A stretch of DNA of 64,000 nt from Bacillota bacterium (GTDB lineage Bacteria > Bacillota > Clostridia > Christensenellales > Pumilibacteraceae). This document shows, in pieces, positions 1-8,206 of the stretch. The notes under the pieces are model-generated. The model worked only from the letters and a program-made list of their open reading frames with translations. It made no database searches and had not been told where the DNA came from. The stretch is from assembly GCA_009780325.1 (NCBI GenBank), contig WRAF01000004.1, forward strand, positions 1 to 64,000, written 5' to 3'. The position numbers and the translations under genes were made by a program. The stretch's first letter is position 1. Every line of letters begins with the position of its first letter.

Positions 1-134
<134 letters not shown>

Positions 135-152
135 AGAGTAATCTTAATATAA

Positions 153-195
153 GTGGTGGCAACAAAGTTAGTGTTAATCTTATGTTAGCCATCAC
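153..195 (+). other. hairpin just after 16S rRNA
   Basis: GTGGTGGC (153-160) can pair with GCCATCAC (188-195) with one G-U pair, and the stem extends inward with AACA/TGTT across a bulge. It lies between the 16S end and the terminator and may be a 3' processing or stabilising structure. The role is inferred; normal 16S processing stems pair with the 5' flank, which is outside the window. Confidence 0.4.
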
Positions 196-228
196 AATTC
201 TTAAACTATTTATTTCAAGCATATTAAA

Positions 229-257
229 AGACACCTGTCCAAAGGGTGTCTTTTTTT
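229..257 (+). terminator. intrinsic terminator after 16S rRNA
   Basis: Stem GACACC (230-235) and GGTGTC (245-250) around a loop TGTCCAAAG, followed by seven Ts. It ends the rRNA transcript without a 23S gene. The loop is identical to the one in the rplL terminator. Confidence 0.85.
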
Positions 258-504
258 GTTGTAGATTTTTGGCAGTATTTAAAATTTGTAGGGGCAACTT
301 GTAGCACTTTGTCTTTTAGTCTGCCTAAAATCATGCTGCAATATAAAATTATATCTAAAATTACTTGCACTATTAGAGCAAATGTGCTACCCTAACTATG
401 CGAACAATACGAATAGAAAAGTCTTGCGAGACAAAGTGCGCCATTTGGCTGCTCCCTTGCAGGATTTTTCTGTATTGTTCGCAACAATTAGGAGTCGCTA
501 ATGG

Positions 505-537
505 AAGTCGTCTCTTGATTGGGGCGACTTTTTTCTT
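505..537 (+). terminator. terminator or leader attenuator before the 558 gene
   Basis: A ten-pair stem (505-514 with 521-530, some G-U pairs), loop TTGATT and a T-rich tail. It sits only about 20 nt before the start codon at 558 and just before its ribosome site AAAGGAG (545-551), so it could be a conditional terminator in the leader of that gene. The upstream 258-504 holds no gene that I can recognise. No T-box or known riboswitch consensus was seen. Confidence 0.6.
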
Positions 538-557
538 TGTCGCCAAAGGAGAAACTA

Positions 558-2027
558 ATGACAAAAACAGCAAAAATAATTAAGTATTTGTGCGAGTGGA
601 AAAAACTATCTTTACCATATAGTGCACTATCATTTGAAAAATTGGCAGAATATATTTCTACTTATGACGGAGATGACTGGGAAGAGGTTGTGAAAAAAGA
701 GAATAAAGAGTTAGTCAGCATGATAAATGGAGATAAAAATTTTGACAAGGCATTACTTTTAAGGGTAGCTGAGTTTTTTAATGTTGATGAGGAGATGTTG
801 ATAAGGGGTGAAGTTGGTTTGACAGAGCTTGCTAGTACTCTAGAGCGCAGGGTGGTGAATGGTTTTAAGGATATTAAAAATAATGAGGATTTACCTAGTT
901 TGTTTGTTAAAGATGAATATGATCTAGATGGAGTGGATTATATTATCAAACACAATGCCTACAAAACACTGTGTCGCTTTGAACAGATGTGTGATGTGAT
1001 TTGCGGAAAAAAAGTTGATTCAGCCATGTTGCCATCACCTAATGCGCAATATTCTAATGTCAGTAAGGCAAGTGATAGAAGAATTTTTGCACTTAGAAGA
1101 ATTTTAGTTTTGAATGATGATGTTGAGCGACTAGGAAAATCATATTTGGAATTGGGTAGCGTAAATGAAAATTTGAAGGTGCAACAGCAAGGATATTCAT
1201 ATGGTAGTGTGTATAGTGCAGGAGGAGGGGTTGCAAGTATTCAAAAGGAAGAGTTTATTCCACTTATTGAAAAACCAAAGGAAACAAAAAAAGTCAGAAA
1301 AGCAGTTTTAAATAATCAAACACTTTCTTTGATGTTTTTAGACTTGGCAGTAGAAATGGATGAGATGGATATAGCGGTTGATATACTTGCTGAAACTATT
1401 AAAAAGCATAAATACTCTGTTAGCTTACAAATATTAGAGGTGATACAATATACAAAAAACTATAAATGGATAGACTATATTATTAACTCACATTTGCCTA
1501 CAGCAAGCAGAGAAAATTATGCTGATTTTACGCGGAATGGACCAAATGATGGGTTGCTGTATAATAATACTTTGGAAAATAGACCTTATGTAAATAATAG
1601 AAAAGGTTATTCAATTGAAATGGTAGAGTATTATAAATCAAATATAAGAATTAGAGATGCTAAAATAATAAGTAAAATTGGAGTTAAATATTTTTCTTTA
1701 GAGATACTTGCGGCAATTTCTAGTGATCTAATAATTGAATTGATGAAAAATGATAGTGGGGCAAAAGTGAGACTTCCATTTGAGGTTGCTGTTGACATGG
1801 ATTTGGATTTTTTGAGAAATTATATATCATTGTTATCTGAATTTGAAAAGTGCATAATTTTGAATAATTATAAAGATGGAGATTTAGATGTTGTTAAAAT
1901 TTTACTTGAAAATGGTGCATATTTTATAATTCAAGGGCATAGCAATCCTCCTAGCGAGTATGATTACTCATTACGCCTTGACAAAACTAAAACTGCGTTG
2001 ATAAAATTACAATTAGGGATTAGATGA
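558..2027 (+). CDS. uncharacterised 489-aa protein with HTH-like N-terminus and ankyrin-like C-terminus
   Basis: I do not recognise the family. The start at 558 is chosen because AAAGGAG lies seven bases upstream; an in-frame start at 519 would fall inside the terminator stem. Around residues 35-85 the pattern LVSMINGDKNFDKALLLRVA resembles the second half of an HTH_3 domain (residues that choose a regulator by stringency and length). Near the C-terminus, DGDLDVVKILLENGA looks like one ankyrin-type helix pair. There is no signal peptide or membrane segment, so it is likely cytosolic. Codons are strongly AT-rich like the neighbours. It converges on the LysM/CAP gene with a 22-nt gap. Function unknown. 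Confidence 0.8.
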   Translation: MTKTAKIIKYLCEWKKLSLPYSALSFEKLAEYISTYDGDDWEEVVKKENKELVSMINGDKNFDKALLLRVAEFFNVDEEMLIRGEVGLTELASTLERRVVNGFKDIKNNEDLPSLFVKDEYDLDGVDYIIKHNAYKTLCRFEQMCDVICGKKVDSAMLPSPNAQYSNVSKASDRRIFALRRILVLNDDVERLGKSYLELGSVNENLKVQQQGYSYGSVYSAGGGVASIQKEEFIPLIEKPKETKKVRKAVLNNQTLSLMFLDLAVEMDEMDIAVDILAETIKKHKYSVSLQILEVIQYTKNYKWIDYIINSHLPTASRENYADFTRNGPNDGLLYNNTLENRPYVNNRKGYSIEMVEYYKSNIRIRDAKIISKIGVKYFSLEILAAISSDLIIELMKNDSGAKVRLPFEVAVDMDLDFLRNYISLLSEFEKCIILNNYKDGDLDVVKILLENGAYFIIQGHSNPPSEYDYSLRLDKTKTALIKLQLGIR

Positions 2028-2049
2028 TGCGTTTAATTTAAAATTGTTT

Positions 2050-2592
2050 CTACCCCACAAACATCTGCGTCCAAAACAACTGACCATTCCTAGTATTCCT
2101 TGCAACTCCCACTCCAATGCCTCTAAACACAGGGTCTAAAATGTTGCGTATATGTCCAGGTGAATTCATCCACGCATTGACTACTTCTCTTGGTGTCCTT
2201 TGCCCGTGTGCAATGTTTTCTGCTGCTGCGTTAAACGCTATACCAAAATTCCTAAGCATTTGAAAAGGTGTGCCAAAAACAGGCGAGTTGTGCGCAAAAT
2301 AATTATTATCAATCATGTCCTGCGACTTAAATCTTGCTACTCTGCTCACTTCCCAATTTTCCTCTAAAGGTCTTAACCCCCGTTGCTGCCTCTCAATATT
2401 AACAAGCCGCACAACTTCTCTTTCAAAGTCTCTAAACTCTGCTCCGCTAGGAATATTAATTCTTTGCCCAGGGAAAATCAACGCAGGATTTTGAATTTGC
2501 GGATTAGCCCTAATCAATTCATCTAGTCCCACTTGATGCAAGCTAGCAATGCGCCACATGCTGTCTCCAGCTTTTACTATATATGTATCCAT
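2050..2592 (-). CDS. LysM and CAP (SCP/YkwD-like) domain protein, SafA/YkwD type
   Basis: A 180-aa protein beginning directly with a LysM module (YIVKAGDSMWRIASLHQV, residues about 4-48, ending in PGQRINIP), followed by a CAP/cysteine-rich secretory-type domain (about residues 60-180) with the family signatures YFAHNSPVFGTPFQMLRNFG, AAENIAHGQ and VNAWMNSPGHIRNIL. In Bacillota this arrangement occurs in spore coat or cortex-associated proteins such as SafA and YkwD-like proteins; LysM binds peptidoglycan glycan. It lacks a signal peptide, which fits a forespore/mother-cell localised spore protein rather than a secreted one. The spore role is inferred. A weak GGCGG ribosome site lies upstream. 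Confidence 0.88.
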   Translation of the reverse strand: MDTYIVKAGDSMWRIASLHQVGLDELIRANPQIQNPALIFPGQRINIPSGAEFRDFEREVVRLVNIERQQRGLRPLEENWEVSRVARFKSQDMIDNNYFAHNSPVFGTPFQMLRNFGIAFNAAAENIAHGQRTPREVVNAWMNSPGHIRNILDPVFRGIGVGVARNTRNGQLFWTQMFVG

Positions 2593-2607
2593 AAATATTT
2601 AATACCG

Positions 2608-2641
2608 CCTTTTTTCACAATATATGAAAAAAGGTTTTTGT
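2608..2641 (+). terminator. hairpin with T run between LysM/CAP gene and ung
   Basis: Inverted repeat CCTTTTTTCA / TGAAAAAAGG followed by TTTTT on the plus strand. It would stop plus-strand read-through into ung; on the minus strand it lies in the leader of the LysM/CAP gene. Role inferred. Confidence 0.5.
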
Positions 2642-2688
2642 GTGGCACTTTAATTATTGCATATTAAAAAATCACTCAAGAAAAACGC

Positions 2689-2716
2689 TTGCTTTTTTTT
2701 GAATGATTGTGATATT
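2689..2716 (+). promoter_or_regulatory. sigma-A promoter of ung
   Basis: TTGCTT (2689-2694), 16-nt spacer, TGT-GATATT (extended -10, 2711-2716). Followed by ribosome site AAGGAG and the ung ATG at 2743. Confidence 0.65.
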
Positions 2717-2742
2717 GTATTTGTGAAGGAGAGATATTATAA

Positions 2743-3396
2743 ATGAAAATAAATAATTGCTGGAATGATTTTTTTGTGCAAGAGAGCAAAAAAGAATATT
2801 TTATTAAGTTGGTGGATAGCGTTGGGTCAGAATATGAAAAACATACTGTGTTTCCGCCAAGGGGATATGTGTTTAATGCTTTTAAGCTTACGCCGCTTAG
2901 TGATATCAAAGTTGTTATACTAGGTCAAGACCCTTATCATGGCAGAGGACAGGCTATGGGTTTGGCTTTTTCTGTTCCTAACGGCACTCAATTGCCGCCG
3001 TCGCTACAAAATATTTATAAGGAAATTTATAATGATTTAGGGGTTAAAAGGACGGGCGGTTGTTTAGAGGATATTGCAAGGCAGGGTGTGTTTTTTCTTA
3101 ATGCTTCACTAACAGTAAGAGAAGGGCAGGCGAATTCTCATTCTCAGCTAGGCTGGCAAACATTTACTGACAACGCCATAAAACACATCAATGAAAAAGA
3201 CAAACAAGTAATTTTTATATTGTGGGGAAATTATGCCAAAGCAAAGGCAAGTTTAATAACTAATCCGATACATAAAATATTGACAAGCGGACACCCAAGC
3301 CCATTATCTGCAAGTCTCTTTTTTGGGTGCAAGCATTTTTCTAAAGCCAATCATCTATTGCAAGAGGCTGGGGTTGAGCCTGTTTGCTGGGGTTAA
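2743..3396 (+). CDS. ung: uracil-DNA glycosylase
   Basis: Family 1 uracil-DNA glycosylase (217 aa, normal length), which removes uracil from DNA in base excision repair in the cytosol. Seen: the water-activating motif GQDPYHG near residue 65 with the catalytic Asp, LPPSLQNIYKE, FLNASLTV, ILWGNYAK and the DNA-intercalation motif GHPSPLSA near residue 188. Ribosome site AAGGAG precedes ATG by nine bases. Single-gene unit with its own extended -10 promoter; the neighbours are unrelated. Confidence 0.97.
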   Translation: MKINNCWNDFFVQESKKEYFIKLVDSVGSEYEKHTVFPPRGYVFNAFKLTPLSDIKVVILGQDPYHGRGQAMGLAFSVPNGTQLPPSLQNIYKEIYNDLGVKRTGGCLEDIARQGVFFLNASLTVREGQANSHSQLGWQTFTDNAIKHINEKDKQVIFILWGNYAKAKASLITNPIHKILTSGHPSPLSASLFFGCKHFSKANHLLQEAGVEPVCWG

Positions 3397-3438
3397 ATTG
3401 TTGCTATGCCAGACTTTCATAGTATAGTTTTTTAGAGA

Positions 3439-3533
3439 AGAGATGCTTACAGCATGACAAAATTTATGTTTAATCGGAGCAGCAAGTATACTTATTGGAT
3501 AATTCCAATTTTTGTCATGCTGTAAGCATCTCT
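3439..3533. repeat. palindromic intergenic repeat, family P (full copy)
   Basis: A perfect 24-bp inverted repeat (3439-3462 with 3510-3533; arm begins AGAGATGCTTACAGCATGAC) around a 47-nt spacer. Fragments of the same arms recur at about 3607, 29362, 43140, 46160-46400 and 57595-57770, always intergenic. It resembles short non-autonomous palindromic elements; no encoded protein. Confidence 0.8.
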
Positions 3534-3606
3534 TTTTAGAAAAAAATATTCCGCATTATTATGATGCTTGTCTAAATAGGTATACATCTTGCGTAAAGAA
3601 AGAATA

Positions 3607-3730
3607 AAGAAGAGATCCTTTGCAGGATGACATAAAATTTAGATTTTAAACGGAGTAGTTTGTGCTTTTAATAGTCCGTTATTAAATTTTTGTCATGCTG
3701 TAAAGATTGTGCCAAGAAGTATTTGTGGGA
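3607..3730. repeat. palindromic intergenic repeat, family P (divergent copy)
   Basis: Left arm AAGAGATCCTTTGCAGGATG near 3609, right arm TTTGTCATGCTGTAAAG near 3688, then GCCAAGAAGTATTTGTGG at 3709, a motif that also follows other copies (45023, 46413) and appears reversed in the elements at 8400 and 20080. Partial and degenerate. Confidence 0.6.
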
Positions 3731-3798
3731 TTAGCGTGACTAAAGCGTCTTTTCTTTATAACAACATGGAAATTAAAAAACTTGAGGGAATAATTAAA

Positions 3799-4197
3799 AT
3801 GAGTAATGATAATAATGAAAAGTATCAAATACATATGCTTCCTAAGTTTGATTTTTTGCAAAGTATGGATGTTTTTAAGATGGCGGGGGAAGTCAAAGAA
3901 AAATGGTTTAATCAGACGCTATGCAAAGTTAATAATCATCTTGTGAGATTAGGAGTCTTTAATGAAGGAGAGTTTCATTGGCATAAGCATGATGATACTG
4001 ATGAGTTCTTTTATGTTTTGAGCGGGGAGTTGTTTATTGAGTTTGAGGATGATAAAAAGGTTGTTCAAACAATTTGCTTAAAACAACAACATGGTTTTTG
4101 TGTTCCAAAGGGGGCTATGCATCGTCCTTATGTTAAAGTGCCGACTACTGTATTGATGATTGAGGGAGATTCTGTTAGTCCTACGGGTGAAACTTAA
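3799..4197 (+). CDS. cupin domain protein
   Basis: A 132-aa single-domain cupin. Cupin motif 1 is visible as FHWHKHDDTDEFFYVLSG (two His, a Glu and a Gly in the expected spacing; residues about 58-75) and motif 2 as GFCVPKGAMHRPYV (about 100-113), giving the usual three-His/one-Glu metal site. The start is placed at 3799 after GAGGGA; upstream in-frame codons belong to the family P repeat. Small cupins act as sugar isomerases, dioxygenases or sensors; the substrate cannot be told here. It stands alone between repeats and the rpmG promoter. Confidence 0.85.
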   Translation: MSNDNNEKYQIHMLPKFDFLQSMDVFKMAGEVKEKWFNQTLCKVNNHLVRLGVFNEGEFHWHKHDDTDEFFYVLSGELFIEFEDDKKVVQTICLKQQHGFCVPKGAMHRPYVKVPTTVLMIEGDSVSPTGET

Positions 4198-4243
4198 ATT
4201 AACCAATTAATTTAAAATCAATCAAAATAATGTGATAAAATGC

Positions 4244-4271
4244 TTGACAGGGCTTGTTTGATTGTGATATT
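4244..4271 (+). promoter_or_regulatory. sigma-A promoter of the rpmG-secE-nusG operon
   Basis: Consensus TTGACA (4244-4249), 16-nt spacer and extended TGT-GATATT (-10 at 4266-4271). Predicted start near 4278, exactly where the next hairpin begins. Confidence 0.75.
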
Positions 4272-4278
4272 CTAAGTG

Positions 4279-4305
4279 AACACTGCCAAAGGGGCGGTGT
4301 TTTTA
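4279..4305 (+). terminator. terminator-like hairpin at the predicted transcript start of rpmG
   Basis: AACACTGCC (4279-4287) pairs with GGCGGTGTT (4293-4301), followed by Ts. It either ends upstream transcription from the cupin gene or forms the first structure of the rpmG transcript (attenuator or 5' protection). The loop contains CCAAAG, like the other terminators here. Confidence 0.6.
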
Positions 4306-4382
4306 ATGTCGTTACTTTTTTTTAAAAAAAGACAGCCAAAAATCTTTTAGACATTTAACTTTTTATCGGAGATACTATATTT

Positions 4383-4532
4383 ATGAGAACAAAAATTACA
4401 CTAGCATGCAATGAATGCAAGCAACGCAATTATGATTGCATGAAAAACAAGAAAAATGATCCTGAAAGGATTGAATTATCTAAATATTGCAGATTTTGCA
4501 AAAAGCATACTCCACATAAAGAAACTAAATAA
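4383..4532 (+). CDS. rpmG: 50S ribosomal protein L33
   Basis: A 49-aa protein: [15 protein letters not shown] at the N-terminus and [15 protein letters not shown] at the end. Cysteines at 9, 12, 37 and 40 form the two CxxC knuckles of the zinc-binding (C+) L33 paralogue. It is first in the rpmG-secE-nusG order that is conserved in Bacillota. The ribosome site is weak (CGGAGAT about ten bases upstream of ATG 4383). Confidence 0.95.
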   Translation: MRTKITLACNECKQRNYDCMKNKKNDPERIELSKYCRFCKKHTPHKETK

Positions 4533-4561
4533 GGTTTTTTAATTTTAAGGAGAAACTATAC

Positions 4562-4870
4562 ATGGCAGACAAGAATAAAAACAAAAATAATCCAGAAAAA
4601 AAAGGGATTGGCAGAAAATTTAAAGAAATGGGGTCAGAACTTAAAAAGGTTACTTGGCCTAGGTTTCCTACTGCATTAAAAAATACAGGCATCGTTTTAT
4701 TGGTGGTGGCGGTGTTTTTGGTTATCTTATTAATTTTTGATACTATTTTAAGGTTTGGAGTTTTCAATTTTTTAGTTTGGGATTCATCGGGAAATGCTAT
4801 TGGTATAATTAATAATGTTCCTATTTTATCTAATGCGCTTGAGTTTATTAGACCAATATTCAATCTATAA
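4562..4870 (+). CDS. secE: preprotein translocase subunit SecE
   Basis: A 102-aa single-span SecE. A charged, Lys-rich N-terminus precedes the amphipathic helix motif SELKKVTWPRFPT (about residues 25-37), followed by one membrane helix (about 42-65). SecE clamps SecY in the SecYEG channel of the cytoplasmic membrane. The C-terminal tail of about 35 residues after the helix is longer than in most Gram-positive SecE. Strong AAGGAG site; 29 nt after rpmG and 21 nt before nusG, so one operon. Confidence 0.95.
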   Translation: MADKNKNKNNPEKKGIGRKFKEMGSELKKVTWPRFPTALKNTGIVLLVVAVFLVILLIFDTILRFGVFNFLVWDSSGNAIGIINNVPILSNALEFIRPIFNL

Positions 4871-4891
4871 AAGGGGAGCGCTTTAAATAAT

Positions 4892-5449
4892 ATGATGAAA
4901 GAATACGATATTAGCGGAATAGAGCCAAAATGGTATGCTTTGCACACTTTTTCTACTTATGAAAACATGGCAAAGATTAATTTAGAGATGGTTTTTAAGA
5001 AAAACAATATGCAAGACAGATTGATGGAAATTTCTATCCCTGTTGAAGATGTTGTTGAAGAAAAAAACGGCAAGCGTAAACTTGTTCAGCGCAAGATGTT
5101 TCCTAGCTATATATTTATTAAAATGATTTTTCATAACGATAGTATGTGGCACATGATTGTAAACACTAGAGGAGTGACGGGATTTGTAGGACCTATGGGC
5201 AGACCTATACCGCTTACTGAAGATGAAATCAGACGTATGAAACTAGAAAAAGTTGTTGTGACTGAAACTAATTTTAAAGTGGGTGATAGAGTGTGTATTA
5301 TTGATGGACCATTGGGCGGAAGCGGGTTTGTGGGTGATATAGAGTTTATTGATGTTATTACTAATAAAGTTAAAGTAATGGTAAATATGTTTGGGCGTGT
5401 TATGCCGGTGGATTTAGAGTTAGGGCAGATTGCAGCGATAGAGGATTGA
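4892..5449 (+). CDS. nusG: transcription termination/antitermination factor NusG
   Basis: A 185-aa protein with an NGN domain (KWYALHTFSTYENMAKINLE, then MFPSYIFIKM and TRGVTGFVG) and a C-terminal KOW domain (FKVGDRVCIIDGPLGGSG). NusG binds RNA polymerase and couples it to Rho or ribosomal S10. The start could be 4892 or the next ATG at 4895; GGGGAG is at 4873. The stop codon lies in a 14-bp tandem duplication (5446-5473). Confidence 0.96.
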   Translation: MMKEYDISGIEPKWYALHTFSTYENMAKINLEMVFKKNNMQDRLMEISIPVEDVVEEKNGKRKLVQRKMFPSYIFIKMIFHNDSMWHMIVNTRGVTGFVGPMGRPIPLTEDEIRRMKLEKVVVTETNFKVGDRVCIIDGPLGGSGFVGDIEFIDVITNKVKVMVNMFGRVMPVDLELGQIAAIED

Positions 5450-5473
5450 TGATTAGGAATTGATGATTAGGAA
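5446..5473 (+). repeat. 14-bp tandem duplication over the nusG stop
   Basis: TTGATGATTAGGAA occurs twice in direct succession (5446-5459 and 5460-5473). The first copy contains the nusG stop codon, so the protein is not altered. The rest of the nusG-rplK gap (5474-5703) contains no feature I can name with confidence; a promoter is likely but no clear -35/-10 pair was found. Confidence 0.8.
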
Positions 5474-5703
5474 GGGGGGATACTTTTAAAATAACAGGAC
5501 AGAATTAAAATTTGTAAGACATATAGAATTTTTTCTTTAGAGTTGCCAATTGAAAATCATGTCATTTTATAAGGATTCAACTTTCAAAAAAATTAATGAA
5601 ACAAAAACAGGAGAGTATTCTTAAAATATTCGTTTGTACTGCGATTGTAATATATTATGACTAGCTTAAATTAAACGGCTGGTTGTTACAAGGAGAAAAA
5701 ACT

Positions 5704-6129
5704 ATGGCAAAGAAAATTAATGCGCTAGTTAAGTTGCAGCTGCCTGCGGGCAAGGCGACACCCGGACCCCCAGTTGGTTCATCACTAGGACCGCATGGTA
5801 TCAATATACCGGGATTTACTAAAGAGTTTAATGAAAAAACTGCTTCTCAAGCAGGATTAATTATTCCGGTCGTCATTACAATTTATGCTGACAGGTCTTT
5901 TTCATTCATCTTAAAAACACCTCCTGCACCAGTCTTAATCAAAAAAGCATGTAAGATTGAGTCAGGAAGCAGCAAACCAAACAAAGATAAAGTTTCTAAA
6001 ATTACAAAAGCTCAAATTGAAGAAATTGCTAAAACTAAAATGCCTGATTTAAATGCGGCATCTTTAGAGACAGCTATGAGTATGATTGCTGGTACGGCAC
6101 GCAGTATGGGCGTTGTCGTTATTGACTAA
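5704..6129 (+). CDS. rplK: 50S ribosomal protein L11
   Basis: A 141-aa L11 of normal length: [20 protein letters not shown] and [13 protein letters not shown] in the N-terminal domain, and the rRNA-binding C-terminal domain ending in [11 protein letters not shown]. It forms the GTPase-associated stalk base with 23S rRNA. The start at 5704 follows AAGGAG; the longer frame from 5683 overlaps this site. It is paired with rplA 23 nt downstream. Confidence 0.98.
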   Translation: MAKKINALVKLQLPAGKATPGPPVGSSLGPHGINIPGFTKEFNEKTASQAGLIIPVVITIYADRSFSFILKTPPAPVLIKKACKIESGSSKPNKDKVSKITKAQIEEIAKTKMPDLNAASLETAMSMIAGTARSMGVVVID

Positions 6130-6152
6130 TTTTAAAGGGGGTAAATAAAACT

Positions 6153-6839
6153 ATGAAACACGGAAAAAAATACAGAGCCTCTTTAAGTGAGGTAGATACA
6201 AGCAAAAATTATGATGCTTTAGAGGGATTAAAGCATACAGTTGCTACTGCAAAAGCAAAATTTGATGAAACTATAGAATTGCATGTGCGTCTAGGGGTTG
6301 ATCCTAAGCAAGCTGACCAACAGGTTAGGGGAACGGTAGTTTTACCTAACGGAACAGGCAAAAAAGTGAGAGTGCTAGTTATTGCAAAAGGCGATAAAGC
6401 AGATGCTGCTGAAAAAGCAGGCGCTGATATCGTGGGTGCTGAAGAGATTATTACTAAAATTTTAAATGACAACTATTTAGATTTTGATGTAATCATCACA
6501 AGTCCTGACATGATGGGGCAAATGGGCAGAGTTGCTAAGATATTAGGGCCTAGGGGATTGATGCCGTCACCTAAAAGCGGTACAGTAACAATGGATATAC
6601 CTAAAGCGATTGCTGAAACTAAAGCGGGTAAAGTTGAATATAGAGTTGATAAAACTGCTATTATTCATTGTCCAATCGGCAAAAAAAGTTTTGGCGAAGA
6701 AAAATTGCATGAGAATTTTAATACCTTAATGGAAGCAATTGTCAAAGCAAAACCAGCCGCAGCAAAAGGCACATACATTAAAAGTGTGACTTGTGCAAGC
6801 ACAATGGGACCTGGAATTGGAATTAACTATCGTCCGTAA
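6153..6839 (+). CDS. rplA: 50S ribosomal protein L1
   Basis: A 228-aa L1 of usual length. Signatures: [51 protein letters not shown] and [10 protein letters not shown]. It builds the L1 stalk near the ribosomal E site and often represses its own operon by binding mRNA. Ribosome site AAAGGGGG lies ten bases before the ATG. It is followed by the L10 leader, where the next transcription unit is controlled. Confidence 0.98.
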   Translation: MKHGKKYRASLSEVDTSKNYDALEGLKHTVATAKAKFDETIELHVRLGVDPKQADQQVRGTVVLPNGTGKKVRVLVIAKGDKADAAEKAGADIVGAEEIITKILNDNYLDFDVIITSPDMMGQMGRVAKILGPRGLMPSPKSGTVTMDIPKAIAETKAGKVEYRVDKTAIIHCPIGKKSFGEEKLHENFNTLMEAIVKAKPAAAKGTYIKSVTCASTMGPGIGINYRP

Positions 6840-6867
6840 TATTTTAATATTCAATTCAATAATTAAA

Positions 6868-7048
6868 TCACCCTGCCATAGACAGTAAGTGCGAAAGCGT
6901 AACTTCTAGTGATAGATACTTACCGAGGCGAGAATAGATTTTATAAATATTAAGGGTTGCCTTAATATTTGATTCGGGATTTTTGATTCTGAATTATATT
7001 AGATTCTCTTTTCGACCTCAAACAATTTTGGGGTCGATTTTTATTATA
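6868..7048 (+). ncRNA. ribosomal protein L10 leader with attenuator
   Basis: The stretch around 6872-6940 (CTGCCATAGACAGTAAGTGC, then TACTTACCGAGGCGAG) matches the L10(L12)4-binding leader found before rplJ in many bacteria: a kink-turn region flanked by pairing of AGTAAGT with ACTTAC. It is followed at 7012-7042 by a terminator with stem TCGACCTCAAA / TTTTGGGGTCGA and T run. Binding of excess L10-L12 is expected to favour termination. Identified from memory of the leader consensus, not by model search. Confidence 0.85.
7012..7045 (+). terminator. attenuator terminator of the L10 leader
   Basis: Eleven- to twelve-pair stem from TCGACCTCAAA to GGGGTCGA with T-rich tail, about 50 nt before the rplJ start. 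It fits the regulated terminator of the rplJL leader. Confidence 0.85.
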
Positions 7049-7097
7049 TCAGAATGCAGATTGCGTTTTGAAAAAATAAAATAAGGAGGAAAAAAAG

Positions 7098-7589
7098 TTG
7101 TCAAGAAAAGCAATAGAATTAAAATCAAAACAAGTTGACGAGATTTTAGACAAAGTTAAGCGTGCTAAAGGTGTTGTGCTGTTAGATTATCGTGGAATCA
7201 ATGTTGAACAAGACACAGCGATGAGAAACCAACTGCGCAAAGAAAACATTGAATACAAAGTTTTAAAAAATCGTCTTGTTTTGCGTGCTTTTAATCAAGC
7301 TGGGTATACAGGGCTTGATAAAGTCTTAGAAGGTCCTACGGCAGTGGCGTTTTCGTTTGATGATGCAACAGCGCCTGCTAGAATTTTAGCAGAAAACTGC
7401 AAAAAAGTGCAAAAAATTTCTATGAAAGGCGGCATTGTTGAAGGACAGGTCATGGACCAAAATGGTATCCAAGCTGTTGCAAGCATCCCATCAAAAGAAG
7501 TATTGCTATCACAATTACTTGGGCTTCTTACTTCGCCAATGCGCTCATTTGCCGTTGCTATTAATGAAGTGGCAAAACAGAAAGCATAA
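7098..7589 (+). CDS. rplJ: 50S ribosomal protein L10
   Basis: A 163-aa L10 starting at TTG (7098) seven bases after a perfect AAGGAGG; no ATG fits the conserved N-terminus SRKAIELKSKQV. L10 anchors the L7/L12 stalk to 23S rRNA. Visible family parts: VVLLDYRGINVEQDTAMRNQ, YKVLKNRLVLRAF, LEGPTAVAFSFDD and the C-terminal L12-binding helix with LLSQLLGLLTSPMRSFA. Regulated by the leader upstream. The gap to rplL is unusually long (219 nt) and structured. Confidence 0.98.
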   Translation: MSRKAIELKSKQVDEILDKVKRAKGVVLLDYRGINVEQDTAMRNQLRKENIEYKVLKNRLVLRAFNQAGYTGLDKVLEGPTAVAFSFDDATAPARILAENCKKVQKISMKGGIVEGQVMDQNGIQAVASIPSKEVLLSQLLGLLTSPMRSFAVAINEVAKQKA

Positions 7590-7607
7590 GCATGCTTTTA
7601 AAATTAT

Positions 7608-7715
7608 AAAGGTTTTTAAACTTTCGGGGCAAGCCTTGGATTCTATCGCTTTCGGCGATGCTTACGCCCCAAAGGGCAAAGATTTAAACCTTTGTCGGCG
7701 GTCGCATTTTTTTAC
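7608..7715 (+). other. long structured spacer between rplJ and rplL
   Basis: AAAGGTTT (7608-7615) pairs with AAACCTTT (7686-7693); inside it GGGGCAAGC (7626-7634) pairs with GCTTACGCCCC (7660-7670) and TCGC with GCGA. The long hairpin is followed by GGTCGCATTTTTTT (about 7701-7714). It is inside the operon, so it may pause, process or partly terminate the transcript. It is not one of the repeats seen elsewhere in the window. Function inferred only. Confidence 0.55.
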
Positions 7716-7808
7716 AAATGAAAAGTAAACTTTTTGCTTGCAAAAAATGCTTCTTTGATAAAAATAAAAATTAAAAAAACTATAAAAAATTAAAGGATAA
7801 AAATAAAA

Positions 7809-8186
7809 ATGGCAGATTTAAATAAAATCTTAGAAGAAATCAAAGGTATGAGCGTTTTAGAGCTTAATGACCTAGTTAAATTAATTGAAACTGAGTTTGG
7901 CGTGTCGGCGGCGGCTATGGCTGTTGCGGCAGGTCCTGCAACTGGCGGTGCGGCGGCAGAAGCGGCTGAAGAGCAAACTGAATTTAATGTTATCTTAAAA
8001 GAAGTTGGCGGCAACAAAATTGGAGTCATCAAAGTTGTTAGAGAAGTGACTGGACTAGGGCTTTCAGAAGCAAAAGCGTTAGTTGACGGTGCTCCTTCAA
8101 CCTTAAAAGAAGGCGTTTCTAAAGCATCTGCAACAGAAATGGTTGCAAAATTCAAAGAAGCTGGCGCAACTTGCGAAATGAAATAA
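7809..8186 (+). CDS. rplL: 50S ribosomal protein L7/L12
   Basis: A 125-aa L7/L12: N-terminal dimerisation helix ([20 protein letters not shown]), Ala/Gly hinge (about residues 35-55) and the C-terminal factor-binding domain with KTEFN-like [17 protein letters not shown] and [19 protein letters not shown]. It recruits translation GTPases. The ribosome site is weak (AAAGGAT). rpoB normally follows rplL in Bacillota, but here a terminator and an unrelated gene follow. Confidence 0.98.
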   Translation: MADLNKILEEIKGMSVLELNDLVKLIETEFGVSAAAMAVAAGPATGGAAAEAAEEQTEFNVILKEVGGNKIGVIKVVREVTGLGLSEAKALVDGAPSTLKEGVSKASATEMVAKFKEAGATCEMK

Positions 8187-8206
8187 TATGTATAGCATAA
8201 AAAACA

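Noticed and set aside
6209..6472. Minus-strand open frames opposite ribosomal protein genes (also 7295, 7790)
   Set aside because: Shadows of strongly coding genes; Ser/Ala-rich translations typical of antisense frames.
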